Source: Adineta ricciae (taxonomy: Eukaryota > Rotifera > Eurotatoria > Adinetida > Adinetidae). From it: 64,000 bases of DNA. Location of the stretch: the NCBI GenBank assembly GCA_905250025.1, contig CAJNOJ010000390.1:1-64000 (forward strand), read 5' to 3'. Position numbers and translations under genes: made by a program. Below are positions 11,510-22,507 of this stretch, in pieces. The notes beneath the pieces were generated by a model. That model ran no database searches. It had not been told where the DNA came from and saw nothing but the letters and a program-made list of their open reading frames with translations. How positions within the stretch are numbered: position 1 is the stretch's first letter; each line of letters starts with the position of its first letter.

Positions 11510-12190
11510 ATGCTGTTCAGGTAATAAGTTTTGATTTGATTACTACTATGTTCGATATCTTTTCTCTTTTTTCTTGTTTATAGTTCAACACCATTGATCT
11601 TGTTGGTGCTTTGCTCTTTTGCCTACTTCGTCGTGATTAGAGGTGGAATCACAATAGAGATTGATTCTTTAAGTTTAGAAGATAGTCATAAACCAAGACA
11701 AACGGGTATGTTTGAGATTGAGATTTATATTTTGAGGTGATACTATATCCTATAGATCCATGTTGTACTGATCGAATGAAAAATCAAGATGAATCTGACA
11801 TTGATTGTGGAGGTTTCAATTGTCCTAAATGTCGAGATATGCAAAAATGCACTTCCCCCAATGATTGTCTCAGTGGTATGTGTATTAATAGTATATGTAC
11901 TCGTAAGTATTACACCGTCTTGTCCTTTCATACAACACGATTTTGTGTTATTTCAGCATCGCTTTCGTGTTGGGATCAAATTCGGAACCGAAATGAGACC
12001 GACATCGATTGCGGCGGCGGCGTTTGTCAGAAATGTCAGGATATGAAGACTTGTAATATTCCGTCTGACTGTATCAGCGGTGTTTGTATAAATAACAAAT
12101 GCATTCGTAAGTATTCAACTCTTGTTTATTTTAGATCTCTAAGAAGTTCGTTTCGTTTCAGCTAGCGGCGGCGCCAAGAATTTAGGATAG
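11510..12190 (+). CDS. Membrane-anchored protein with two DIDCGG-type Cys repeats
   Basis: Five exons: 11510-11520, 11584-11705, 11756-11902, 11957-12106, 12162-12190, all with GT-AG introns of 50-63 bp; the joined frame is 152 residues. The first exon is only 11 bp. Exon 2 encodes a hydrophobic segment (TPLILLVLCSFAYFVVI) that acts as signal anchor or signal peptide, followed by a short linker. Exons 3 and 4 each encode one repeat of the form CW/CD...NE(S/T)DIDCGG..C.KC.DM..C....DC.SG.CIN..C, with ten matching cysteine positions. The last exon adds PSGGAKNLG. Such repeats occur in extracellular proteins of animals and bacteria; the partner is unknown. The two repeat exons are flanked by phase-1 introns, typical of shuffled extracellular modules. 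Confidence 0.8.
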
Positions 12191-13400
12191 GGTGGACTCA
12201 GCATTATTAAATTTTTACACGCTGAAAACGCTATTCAAACCTGTGTAGAACTCTTCAGCTCATCAAAGAGATTTTTTCTATAGTAAATAAACAATGTACG
12301 CGTATAAATCAAAAGAGCTTGATTATTTATTTTCAAACGTTTAAGATAATCCTAACATAACAACATTCTGCTGTTCTTATGATTACGTGCGAATATATCT
12401 ACCACCTGTTCATAATCTATTAGAATGTCACGCTCAATAGCCAAGACCCTCAAGATGGTGTCTTTTAATGAGTTCGTTTCGTACTAAATTAATTTTTTCC
12501 TAAAACAAAAACTATTGATTTTGAACCATCAGATAATTGTCAAGTGGTATAGTAAGTTTATAACATTTTTGTAAGGCATTGCCAGGCCATCGGTCGAATC
12601 CTTGATACGCCACTAGATACAAGTGTGTTAAGACAATCATCAGCCACTTCACCCAGACTATAGATCAGACTCAGTGCTACGTCATTAATCTCTTTCGAAA
12701 AGCAATACATCCACCAATGACAAAAAAAACCACGCCATTTCCAATAAGTAAATATACTAATTTAAATGGATGAAAAACAGCAGATTTTTAATTACAATTA
12801 CTTTTCTGAAATGTACACAGTAATGAATATTGACTCGTAGATCATAAACGGAAATCCATCCAAAATCACGAAAAGATACCTGACCTGAAAACATATTATC
12901 ATTTGAAGAAGAGATTGCCTTAGCAAATCTTGAACAATAACTTTGTTTCATTGTGTCATGAAACATGATTGTGGCTAAACACAAAGAGATACGAAGTTTG
13001 TAACCGTTGTCCCTCATACATATTCGAATATTCGTACAATTTCGAAATAAACCATAGAAATCCAAGTTCCTGTCATTTTAAATTTCTCTACTACTTTTTG
13101 TATTAAATTTAATCTGATGTAATGGAAGTTAGCACCGGAATCGCTTGTGAGAGCTCTCCAATCCTCTCGAAACACTTTTCTAACAGAGCTCGAAGCAAGA
13201 TATCTTAACATTCCATTTGAGTCTCCATAGGAATTATTTGTCCAGATATGCGTTCCAGCGATGTGATATTAGCTGTTCCAAGGACTGAACTTGTTTTCGA
13301 ACCCGAGCAAGATGTAAAAAATCCGCGGGGTTAAACTAGTCTGTTAAGAGTCAATATGTGAATGAACGGAATGGAGACAGCCACCAATTCTATCGAATAC
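12191..13400. other. Intergenic with an open but unrecognised minus-strand stretch
   Basis: Polyadenylation-type AATAAA near 12285. On the minus strand 12757-13263 is partly open in two overlapping frames with no recognised domain, suggesting a decayed gene, but I cannot name it. Confidence 0.35.
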
Positions 13401-14024
13401 GCACTTTCGGACATGAGTTGCCTAATTCGACTTATATTATAAATGGGCCTTCAACAGACTAATATCTATTCGAATATAAATGCATACCAATAGAAATAGT
13501 TTTAGGAATAGATTTAGTTTTACTTATACGTACATACCCCCACAGCCCAGTGAGTTTAGGAATAGAAATAGATTTAGTTTTACTCATACATACATACCCC
13601 CACCCCAGTGAGTTTAGGAATAGAAATAGATTTAGTTTTACTTATACAAACATACCCCACCCCCCTGTGAGTTTAGGAATAGAAATAGATTTAGTTTTAC
13701 TTATACAAACATACCCCACACCCCTGTGAGTTTAGGAATAGAAATAGATTTAGTTTTACTTATACATATACACACTCACACCCGGGGGTATATCTCGATT
13801 GAGGGTGCCGCGGTGGGTGAGGGTGGGGTGTGGGTGTGGGTGTGGGCGAGGCTGAGGGAGGGTATGTATGTATGAGTAAAACTAAATCTATTTCTATTCC
13901 TAAACTCACAGGGGGGTGGGGTATGTTTGTATAAGTAAAACTAAATCTATTTCTATTCCTAAGGGTGGTAGGAATTGGGCACTTATATTATAAGTCGAAT
14001 TAGGCAGCTACTCCTTTCGGAGCG
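13401..14024. repeat. Fold-back element with nested tandem and inverted repeats
   Basis: Outer arms 13419-13442 and 13983-14006 are near-perfect inverted copies (TGCCTAATTCGACTTATA and its complement). Inside, about five tandem copies of a roughly 60-bp unit (core TTTAGGAATAGAAATAGATT) occupy 13500-13770; two inverted copies of the same unit lie at 13862-13962. Between them is a G-rich core. The architecture resembles a fold-back or MITE-like element; no coding capacity is seen. Confidence 0.75.
13829..13846 (+). repeat. Telomere-like (TGTGGG)3 tract
   Basis: Three perfect TGTGGG units within a longer G-rich run (13797-13862) that also holds GTGAGGGTG and GAGGGAGGG. TGTGGG is, as I recall, the bdelloid telomere unit. 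It sits at the centre of the fold-back element. Confidence 0.6.
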
Positions 14025-14210
14025 CACAAAAAACTTGTCAGTAAAGCGTTAAACAATCGTCTCATGATGAAGAAACTTACGGTTATAGATAAAGAAAAAG
14101 AAATTATCTCAGCTCGCAGGTGTTTATTCACATCGACTTGATTCTTATCACACTTATCGAGTCTTTTCTTGTTGTTAGTGCGCAGAAAAAGTTTATATTT
14201 ACATTTCTTC

Positions 14211-15845
14211 ATGAATCGTTTTGGTGATGTTGACACTGAATCTAAACGACTGGCTCCTCTCGAAGATTTTCAGAGTGAACCTTTCGTTCCAATTGAACAG
14301 TCTCTTCAATCTATCGAGTCCCTCATTGCTAACTTGCCATCTTACATCAAAACAGCTAAAACTCATTGTCGTTTCCCATCAGATCATGGATTATCACAAG
14401 ATGAATCCACTGCTATCTATATATATACTATGGACTGGAAAACGGATAACTTATACGCCATGCTAAACGAAGCATTGCGATCAGAAAACAGTGAAACAGT
14501 GAAGATGTGGTTTCCATATTTAAAACTATTTGATTCAGCATTGAGCAAATTACCTACAGTGAAAGAAATACTCTGGCGGGGTGTACCTCTTGACATCGGT
14601 AGTAATTTTACCAAAGATCAGGTTGTAACATGGTGGAGTGTGAGTTCGTGCTCGTCGTCAGTGAACGTCATCAAAAGTTTCCTTGAAGGTCATGAAAACG
14701 CAACTGTTTTCTTAATTGAAGCTCGCCACGGGAAGAAAATATCGGGCTATACGCAATATGAGAACGAGGAGGAGGTTATTCTACGAATGGGAACAAAATT
14801 TCGTGTGAAGAGCAACCCATTTAAACAATCAAACAATTCATACATTGTACATTTGATTGAAATTGGTGACAACAATGAGAATTTATCATTAGCAATTGCG
14901 ACTGATATGCACAAGATCACGGGACCATTCTCACTTGATAGTCAAATAATTACAACCTGGATACAAAATGGTTTTACTATAGTTGGTGGGAACGGAAGAG
15001 GTAATAGACTTAATCAACTTAGATGGCCCACTACGGTCTATATCGATGATGATCAAACGCTCTATGTTGCTGATGTTAGTAATCACCGTATTTTAGAAGT
15101 CAAACATGATGGAACCCATGTTCAAGTAGTTGCCGGTGGAAATGGATCAGGCAAGAAATTAAATCAGTTAAAGGATCCAGCTGATGTACTTATTGATAAA
15201 ATGACGAATGATATCATTGTTTCTGATGGAGGCAACAGAAGAATAATGAGATGGTCTCGTCAAAATAATACGAATGGACAAATACTCATGTCTAATATTG
15301 ACTGTTGCAGATTAGTCATGGATGAACTAGGATATCTTTATGTGTCCGACGTTGTGCGCAATGAAGTGAGACGATACGGAATAAATGATACTCGAGGAAC
15401 AGTGGTAGCTGGTGGGAATGGCAGAGGAAGTCAGTTGAACCAACTCAAAGTTCCCGTATACTTCTTCGTTGATAAAGAACAATCAGTATATGTGTCAGAC
15501 AGAGAGAATTATCGCGTGGTAAAATGGCTAAAAGATGCGAAACAAGGAATTGTTGTCGCTGGTGGCCATGGAAAGGGTAGTTCTTTATCACAACTGTCCA
15601 AGCCTTATGGAATCATAGTCGATCAATATGAAACTGTATATGTGACTGATTCTGACAATCACCGGGTAATGTGTTGGCCTAAAGGCGCCAAAGAAGGAAG
15701 TATCGTTGTTGGTGGCAACGGAAGGGGACAATATGCGAATCAGCTCAGCTATCCATTTGGTTTATCCATTGATGGACAAGAAAATCTTTATGTCGTAGAT
15801 CTCTTCAATAATCGAGTGCAAAGATATGCTGTCAAACGCAGCTGA
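14211..15845 (+). CDS. ADP-ribosyltransferase fused to NHL-type beta-propeller (haplotype A)
   Basis: Single-exon frame of 544 residues from the ATG at 14211 (MNRFGDVD). Residues about 60-215 form an ART domain of the R-S-E class: Arg about 123 in LWRGVPL, Ser about 143 in TWWSVSSCSSS, and E186-x-E188 in YENEEEVILRMG, the pattern of arginine-specific mono-ADP-ribosyltransferases. Residues about 265-540 hold six NHL-like repeats, each with VVGGNGRG, LNQL, a P.(D/G)(V/I)..D segment, LYVAD..N.R(I/V); together a six-bladed propeller for protein or RNA binding. No signal peptide or TM, so probably cytosolic. Expected reaction: transfer of ADP-ribose from NAD+ to target arginines. Such fusions fit the expanded bdelloid ART family. 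An upstream exon is possible, since the frame stays open to 14169. Confidence 0.9.
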   Translation: MNRFGDVDTESKRLAPLEDFQSEPFVPIEQSLQSIESLIANLPSYIKTAKTHCRFPSDHGLSQDESTAIYIYTMDWKTDNLYAMLNEALRSENSETVKMWFPYLKLFDSALSKLPTVKEILWRGVPLDIGSNFTKDQVVTWWSVSSCSSSVNVIKSFLEGHENATVFLIEARHGKKISGYTQYENEEEVILRMGTKFRVKSNPFKQSNNSYIVHLIEIGDNNENLSLAIATDMHKITGPFSLDSQIITTWIQNGFTIVGGNGRGNRLNQLRWPTTVYIDDDQTLYVADVSNHRILEVKHDGTHVQVVAGGNGSGKKLNQLKDPADVLIDKMTNDIIVSDGGNRRIMRWSRQNNTNGQILMSNIDCCRLVMDELGYLYVSDVVRNEVRRYGINDTRGTVVAGGNGRGSQLNQLKVPVYFFVDKEQSVYVSDRENYRVVKWLKDAKQGIVVAGGHGKGSSLSQLSKPYGIIVDQYETVYVTDSDNHRVMCWPKGAKEGSIVVGGNGRGQYANQLSYPFGLSIDGQENLYVVDLFNNRVQRYAVKRS

Positions 15846-16506
15846 AAGATAGGCTGATGTGAGTGAGTAACAACGATTTATAAACGTCCATACTCTCACC
15901 TTCAACATGATTATTCCATAATTCAGTCCAGAAGTTCGTTTTTAAATGTCATCTTTATTTTATGTTCATGGTTAAAGAGAATCTAATGAAAGGTTATTCA
16001 GTTGAAAATCTATCAACTTCTCTCGATCTATACAAACCGAATTGAAGAAGTAAGAAAGTTTTTTTACTATGAAAATGTGGATTCATTCACTATCGTAATC
16101 AACTCGTTCGTCATATCAACGGATACATGTGTTCCCTAATAGATAGTTGTTATCTTTTTCTTCCATTAACATTTTATGGTGCATTAATGTTGTCGGTAGT
16201 GTGTGTGTCGTCTTTAGAGATAAGTTCATGGTTATTTTAGAATGTGATGAAAGGCTGTTTGGTTGAAGAACTAAATACTTGAATCATGTAAGAGCTTTTA
16301 TGACGACAATATTACGCTCTTTGATAAATATGTCCGCTAGATAATTTCTAGATGAGCGGAACCACTTAAATACCTTTTTTTAGTTTTATCTTAAAAATCT
16401 TTCTGTGAAGTGCGAACCAATTTCCTTTTCTTTTTCAAATATCTTGGAAGCAAAGAGAAAACTGACTAGAAAACATTCAACAGTGGTCTTTTCTTCCAAT
16501 TTGAAT
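15846..16506. other. Intergenic between NHL-ART and PAN protein genes (haplotype A)
   Basis: 3' flank of the ART gene and 5' flank of the next gene. Its counterpart 29206-29815 is colinear but lacks about 50 bases near 15905-15955. No gene seen. Confidence 0.5.
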
Positions 16507-17498
16507 ATGAAATTCTTGATTTTCTTATTTCTGTTGATTATTATTAATCAGTCAATTGCACAGAATATACGTATGATAATATTATCAATTATTGATAATA
16601 CACAGTATCGATGTGTTGATCCGCAATGTTCACCAATTACAGTTACTTCGACTTCAACTATGCAAGCTTGCCAATCAGCTTGTTTAATTAATAAAGATTG
16701 TCGGACAGCGACTTTTGATCAATCAAATCATCAATGTGACCTATTCATTGATATTGTTCGACAATATGGTCAAATGATAACAAATGAAAATGTTGTAACT
16801 ATGACTGCAATTGATAATCGACAATTATCAGCTAGTAACTATCATCAATACAATGTTGTTGTTTTTTCTCACACAACTTTGTTTCTAGTAAGCGAAAGAA
16901 ACTGGATCATGAATGGTGATGCAGAAACGGGTCCATGTGCATCAGATAGTAGTGTTGTAAGTCCAACTGATTGGAATCATAATGGAACAGTTACTCAAGC
17001 ATACTATAATAACACATACTCAACTCACAGATCTACAGAACCAGGACCGAGGTGAGACATAAAGTTGGATAAATTATCTGATGAAACTTTTACTTTCCTA
17101 GTGATCGTGGTAGTTGTCATTTCTATGGTCAGGCTAGTCCCACGACAGCGATGTGGCAAAAGCAAAATTTCACAAGTTATTTCTGTTCATTGATTGATGC
17201 CCAAACAGTTCGGTTCAATTTTTCAGCGTGGATTGGCGGCGCTGGTAATCAAGATGACGTTGTTGAAGCTTCACTAAGGTTTTTCAATCAATCAAATCAA
17301 ATGGTCGGAAATACGACGACTATTGGACCAGTACGAGCTGCAGATCGTGGTAATGTGACCTCACTGCTTTTTCGACAAGCGAATGGACTTGTACCAAGTG
17401 GCACTCGCTCGTTTGAAGTTTTTGTTAAATTTACTCGCTCGGGTGGCACGTATGATAACGGTGCTATCGATAATATTGTTCTTATTATGAATGAATAA
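16507..17498 (+). CDS. Secreted PAN/apple-like plus beta-sandwich protein (haplotype A)
   Basis: Three exons 16507-16834, 16889-17051, 17102-17498 (introns of 54 and 50 bp) give 295 residues. The start at 16507 yields a clear signal peptide (MKFLIFLFLLIIINQSIA). Residues about 30-85 contain a PAN/apple-like cysteine pattern (YRCVDPQC, MQACQSACL, DCRTATFD, HQCDLF). From about 115 a domain beginning ERNWIMNGDAETGPC and ending YDNGAIDNIVLIMNE looks like a galactose-binding-type beta-sandwich (carbohydrate-binding module), where the NGDAE start and D-AIDNI end are characteristic. Many N-glycosylation sites. Probable role: secreted carbohydrate- or glycoprotein-binding protein. The exon structure is confirmed by the B copy, whose introns lie at identical positions. 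Confidence 0.8.
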
Positions 17499-17911
17499 TT
17501 AAAAACGATATTAATGCAAAACTTTCCGAAATAAATTGAGGGTGAGGGTGATATAAGAAGAGCCATTTGTGCAATAGATAAAACTGGATAAATATGAACG
17601 AAGCTCGATGAGATGACTTGAAGATAGATATTATTAGGTAAAAATGTCTGAAGCCAACGAATAATAAAAAGTCGGTAAAACTTGAGCGTTGCTCTTGATT
17701 TACAGCAGTGCTCTCATAAAATCCGCAGTTCAACAAAAAAACTATATCTAGTAGATCAAGCACTATTTACACATCATGTATGACTATGAATAGTAATATC
17801 TATATTGAAAATATTCAACAAGACAGAATTGGTACACTGATGACGTCTGATTGCACAATGTCTAATTCATAAAACATTCAAATGAACGTGCCGAACCACT
17901 ACGGCATTTAT
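17499..17911. other. Intergenic between PAN protein and VC0807-like remnant
   Basis: Contains TTGAGGGTGAGGGTG near 17537, absent from the B copy at the same place. No gene seen. Confidence 0.4.
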
Positions 17912-18235
17912 TTAATACTGAAGAGAATCCATGAATGTAAATATGAGCATTTCTATGTCAGACACGAATCCCTCGGAAGTGGGAGTATCTCCTATAGTCC
18001 AAAGGGGAAGATTCGATCGTTGCTCTTGTGGATATCTTATATTCCAACGTCTTTCATTCAATTGTTTCACGAATACTATCGATACGCAAATAATCGTTAA
18101 TGCACCACATGTCGCGACCACCACACCTAAAATAACGTACGCATAGATGGGCAAGAACAAGAATTAATCGACCAATAAATTCCAAGAAAAGGCCGTTATT
18201 ACATAGCACGTTCGACGAAAAGAATATAGAATAAT
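17912..18235 (-). pseudogene. Remnant of VC0807-like multi-pass membrane protein (haplotype A)
   Basis: Only the C-terminal hydrophobic helix (YAYVILGVVVATCGALTIIC) and tail remain, followed on the minus strand by sequence matching the B copy at 31555-31640 and then, after a jump, the flank at 32205. Compared with 31280-32185 the A copy has lost about 570 bp carrying the N-terminal and central helices, plus smaller gaps. Not functional. Confidence 0.6.
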
Positions 18236-19208
18236 GAATCGAAATTTTCGTTGGGGGCAGTACCTAACTGCATGTTTAAATCAAAATCATATACAAATAC
18301 GATAATTACGACTGATAGAGGCTATCTTCAAGCAATAATGTAATACTTTTGATTAACATGAGGAAAAGCGCAATTAGATGTGATTAAATTCGTCAAAAAG
18401 AAGACGGCAATCGCTTCTCAGCTTCGAATTCTCATTAATGTGACGATAATTATATACCTATTGAAAACAGAATACTTTCATATTTTGCAAATGATATGAT
18501 TCTGTATATGTTCCGTGACGACGAAAATCACTGATGCACATGCTAACAATCCCATCAACATTTTCGTTAACTACTCATTTTATAGGTGTCTTTTGCTTCC
18601 TTTTCGATGCATATATCATTAGAGATAGGCGGTATTGATTTCGTAATCAACGACCGCACACATTACTCATATACAATCGATTTTATGATGTAATATTACC
18701 ATGTCTCTTTGGGAAGGTATGGGCATGAACGTCTTGTATTCAAACATGCACTCACGCCCATCTTCCACTAATATTGAGGATCAAAGCCTCACTCTCACTT
18801 TGTGATTTAAAAGAATATTTTTTGATACTCTCCTAGTTTACTTCTACTCTTTGTTTGTGTTGATTTATTTTCTTTTAACCGGAAAAAATCAGATAAAATA
18901 ATAATGTTTCAAGTATCTTGTCAAGTTTCTTGAAGAAATGTTGATTGTCATGAATCTTAGATTCTCGTCAATAACGGAAAGAATTGGAAATGATGCTTAA
19001 CATATTTGAAATGTAATTCAATCAAGAGCTTATTTCCACTGAAAACAATTATTTGCTTTTCTTTATTGAAATACACTGTTGTCAGATGGAGTGTTTTATT
19101 ATAACGTCATTATTTATCAAAAGTACTTCTTCTACTCAAAGATGTTTTAACATAAATATTGGAAAAGTAGACCAGATTTTTCTTCAGCTGCCATTTCCTA
19201 AAAGAAAA
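18236..19208. other. Intergenic, 5' flank of GPCR (haplotype A)
   Basis: Colinear with 32206-33191. No coding frame supported; short A+T-rich tracts only. Confidence 0.5.
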
Positions 19209-20153
19209 ATGAATTCAACAATCGATCTAGTTTTTCTTTCAAATACCACCTTCAGTATCGAATTCTGGCATATTCCACTGGATATTTTCAATATCGTCTG
19301 TCTGATTTTGGTCATTGTATTGTCATTACTATTTTTATCAATCATCATCTTTGATAAAACATGCCATACCGTTCCGATGTTATTCGTAGCAAATTCCTGC
19401 GTCATTGGAGTGTTACATGCAAGTAATATGTTTTGGATCAGCATACTTCGATTACAAAATGATCTTCAAACGACTCAACATCAGGATCGCTCGTGTATCT
19501 TTCAAGCTTATCTTCGATATGCTTTCTGTGCTATCGTTATCTGTTCATTTCTTCTTCAAGCCGTTTATCGATATTTGATTGTTTTCTATCCGAAACATGT
19601 CACTTGGCTCTCATTAAGAAGTCAATTTCTCCTTATCGTTCTCACGTGGCTCTATGGATTGACATTTCCCATGGCTTTTATGTTTAATGGCGACATCGGT
19701 TACATTGCTGATATTGATGTTTGTGACGTTCCTCTTCGACTTTCTTTTGCATTAATTTTTCTCTCACTGTGTGTCTATTCGATTCCACTCTCATTGGTGA
19801 TGTTTATTTATCTGAAACTGATTCGTTATGTTAAGATGATGAACCAACGTGTGACACCGGCGAATGTTTTATTTCGTATTCAACGCGAATTGAAAATGAT
19901 CCGACAGATAGTTATCACAATAACCGTTCTCGTCCCGATCTGTATTCCATATACAATCTTCTTTATTTTGTCGTTTTTCACCGCTCTCCCGGTGTATTAT
20001 TTTCGGATACTGTTTACATTTGCGGTTGGATCATTCTTATTCACAATGCTTACCGTTTTCAAATTTACTGACCCGTTGAAACTATCAATGATGAAGAAAC
20101 TCAATATACGGTCGAAAATACTTATTCCAACAGTGAGAATAACCAAAGTCTAG
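19209..20153 (+). CDS. Rhodopsin-like seven-TM receptor (haplotype A)
   Basis: Single exon, 314 residues, starting at ATG 19209 (MNSTIDLV); an upstream in-frame extension exists but the B copy does not share it. Seven hydrophobic helices are visible. The N-terminus carries N-glycosylation sites. The DRY-box position at the end of TM3 reads QAVYRYLIVFYP, so Asp is replaced by Tyr; TM6 has VLVPICIPYTIFFIL; the NPxxY position in TM7 reads FKFTDPLKL. Helix 8 is basic (MMKKLNIRSK). These departures are typical of divergent receptor families expanded in bdelloids. Expected site: plasma membrane, G-protein signalling; ligand unknown. The partner copy at 33192 differs at about 15 residues. Confidence 0.85.
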   Translation: MNSTIDLVFLSNTTFSIEFWHIPLDIFNIVCLILVIVLSLLFLSIIIFDKTCHTVPMLFVANSCVIGVLHASNMFWISILRLQNDLQTTQHQDRSCIFQAYLRYAFCAIVICSFLLQAVYRYLIVFYPKHVTWLSLRSQFLLIVLTWLYGLTFPMAFMFNGDIGYIADIDVCDVPLRLSFALIFLSLCVYSIPLSLVMFIYLKLIRYVKMMNQRVTPANVLFRIQRELKMIRQIVITITVLVPICIPYTIFFILSFFTALPVYYFRILFTFAVGSFLFTMLTVFKFTDPLKLSMMKKLNIRSKILIPTVRITKV

Positions 20154-20352
20154 ATCAAGTCCGAACGCTTGATGATCTTTTTTCTGTAGTCAAATACTGT
20201 TTGAAACATAAAAGCTATTCTGTTGAACATCTCCACATGTTCATTGATGATTTGTGTGATTATATTTTGACAAACAACAGAAATCGGACACGACTACAAT
20301 TTATTGCAAAGGTCAAATAAAGATAGAAAAAGAATCATTTTAATTGATGCAC

Positions 20353-21610
20353 TCAAAAATAAACTGCCAGTTTAGGATTTGCGGCAAAAATCGATTTCAA
20401 ACGCGCTTTTTCCGTATCATTGATATTGTTATATTGGACATCCAGACCAGTCAATTTCTTCATTTTCACTATTTGCTCTGCTGGCAAAGTCGTCAGCTGA
20501 TTGCCATGTAAAGCAAGATAGCTAAGTGATTCGCTAAGATTGATAATTTCAGGAGGAATGTACTGAATTTGATTAAATGGAAGAAATACTACACTCAAAG
20601 GCGATCGTGACAAGGCAAGTGTCGACAAATCTGTAAGTTGGTTGTAGGACATGTCTATATTAGCCAAAGTTTCGCTCAGTAGGAGTGGTGCGGGGACTTG
20701 AGCGAAGCAATTTTTGCTGAGATCGAGGTAGGTGACACCTCTGGTAAAATTTCGTGGAAAAGCCGACAGACAGTTCGATCCTTGAAATCTCAAGTCTTTC
20801 AGGTTTGTCATGTAGGTGAATTGCCAAGGTAGAACCGACATACCGTCAACATTGATACCAAGAGTGGTTAAGTTCGTTAAGTCTGCAAACGGATCTAAGT
20901 TGACTGAATTTGAAATATCAATTGTTAAAGATGACAAAGTCGGATTTAAATTTCGAAAGAAATCTTCCGGTATTGTAGTAAATCTCCCATTGAGGAGGCC
21001 CAAATGATTCAAAGGAAGAATGCTCAGAAAGGACGGCAGCTCAACTAAAGGTGCGTGGAGAGTCAGGTCTGTTAAATTAGGCAAAGCAGCTAGAGCTCCT
21101 GTTATGTATGTAATTTCGGTCGCAAGTAAATACAGAGTGCGTAACAATTTTAGTTCACCAATTGTCTCCGGAATGTCTTTACCGTCAACATACGATAATG
21201 AAAGATACGTTAAATTGGTAAGTTTGCCGATTTCATAAGGAATAGGCCATGAATAACCCGATGTTATATAACCGAAAATATAAAGGGACTGTAAATGAGT
21301 GAGGCAATAGACTTGTAATGCTGTTGGAACAAGGTGGAGTGCCAAGTCATACACTTGGTTTTGTGCATTGAGACGGGCACAGGCAGAATTTTGCTGACAT
21401 GAAGAAGAATTATCCAATATGGTAACCTTAAATGGAAGCGAATTCAGCACATGACGGTCATCGGAGTATTGACTACAATTTAGTGTGGGTTCAAAGGCGC
21501 TTCCTACGTACGACGATTAATTATTTAAAAGAACTTGGACAATAGCAATGTTGTTGCCTACCTCCTACGAAATGAAATGATAGCACCAGTAATAGCAACG
21601 ACGCGAACAT
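20353..21610 (-). CDS. Secreted leucine-rich repeat protein (haplotype A)
   Basis: Two exons on the minus strand: 21562-21610 and 20353-21503, separated by a 58-bp intron; 399 residues. Exon 1 encodes the signal peptide (MFASLLLLVLSFHFVGG). The N-terminal cap has cysteines (LNCSQYS, SSSCQQNSACARL). About ten leucine-rich repeats follow (for example LTNLTYLSLSYVDGKDIPE, LRTLYLLATEITYIT, LANIDMSYNQLTDLSTLAL, LSYLALHGNQLTTLPAEQI, LTGLDVQYNNI), then a short C-terminus without TM or GPI-type tail. Probably an extracellular protein-binding factor. It is transcribed towards the GPCR gene; stop codons are 200 bp apart. The splice sites are conserved in the B copy. Confidence 0.88.
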
Positions 21611-22507
21611 TGCAGTTTTGCTTCTCTTCGTTGCAAAACACGAGAAATGAATGGTAAGACGTTTCTCTCTGCTATCTTTGTGAAGAATATCGACATCTTA
21701 TCGACACCTACCTGTAAACAATTGCAGTACTTTTTATAACTTCGAACAAAGGTATTTGTGTTAATAGCTGAAAATATAGGACAGTTTCAGGTCAAAAATA
21801 ATCTCTCACAGTGAAACTAGCATGCTTAAAATAGAAGTCGCCATTAATTGAAGGTGTGGAAAAGTGCTGGACACAATAAAAGAATACTGCAAAAATCCAA
21901 CTTGTAAACACCATTAGGTACAGTAAATATGTTCATGTTGATGTCAACCTTATGAGAATATTTGTATCACAGTCGATAAACTAGTTTGTCTGGTGGATAT
22001 ACTTAGTATGAACATATTTGACAATGCCTTCAACCAACTAATTAATCGGAGCCTGTTTTTTTACTGTTGAAATCAGTGAAAGATCTCTATCTCGAAACAC
22101 TAACTCAAATCCATCAAAGGAATATTACACAATATACACTTGTTTTACAATCTATGCTTCTCATGATTTAAAAAGAGCAGCTTCGCGTGGCGACACTACA
22201 ACTCGATCGGCTCGTCCTCTTTTTACTGGATGCAACGATATTGATTGCGATGGCGAGAATCAATACATAAGAAAAATTCCCAATTCTTGCGTTCATGATA
22301 TACGACGGCGCCATCTTTTAGGACAAGTATAGTTTATCTATACGCAACTCTCGACGAATCCAATCAGTATTTCGTTTTGTATAGATCGTCTATTGTTTCA
22401 ATAATTCTTGAACACAACGTTCAATCTACAAATAAGGCGCGAGATACTTTCTCATTAATTCATTTGTACGATACAAAGTCAGTCATAGAACAAGAAAAAC
22501 AAGTCAG
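21611..22507. other. Intergenic between divergent LRR and 232-aa genes (haplotype A)
   Basis: Divergent promoter region. Relative to the B copy (35594-36248) it holds about 280 extra bases near 21905-22185, while B has its own insertion of about 45 bases. No gene seen. Confidence 0.5.

Noticed and set aside
12757-13263. Minus-strand open frames of 65 and 102 residues
   Set aside because: No domain, no clear splice structure, and overlapping frames both end soon; kept only as a note in the intergenic entry.
13829-13846. True chromosome end at the TGTGGG tract
   Set aside because: Only three units are present and unique genes lie on both sides, so this is at most an interstitial remnant.
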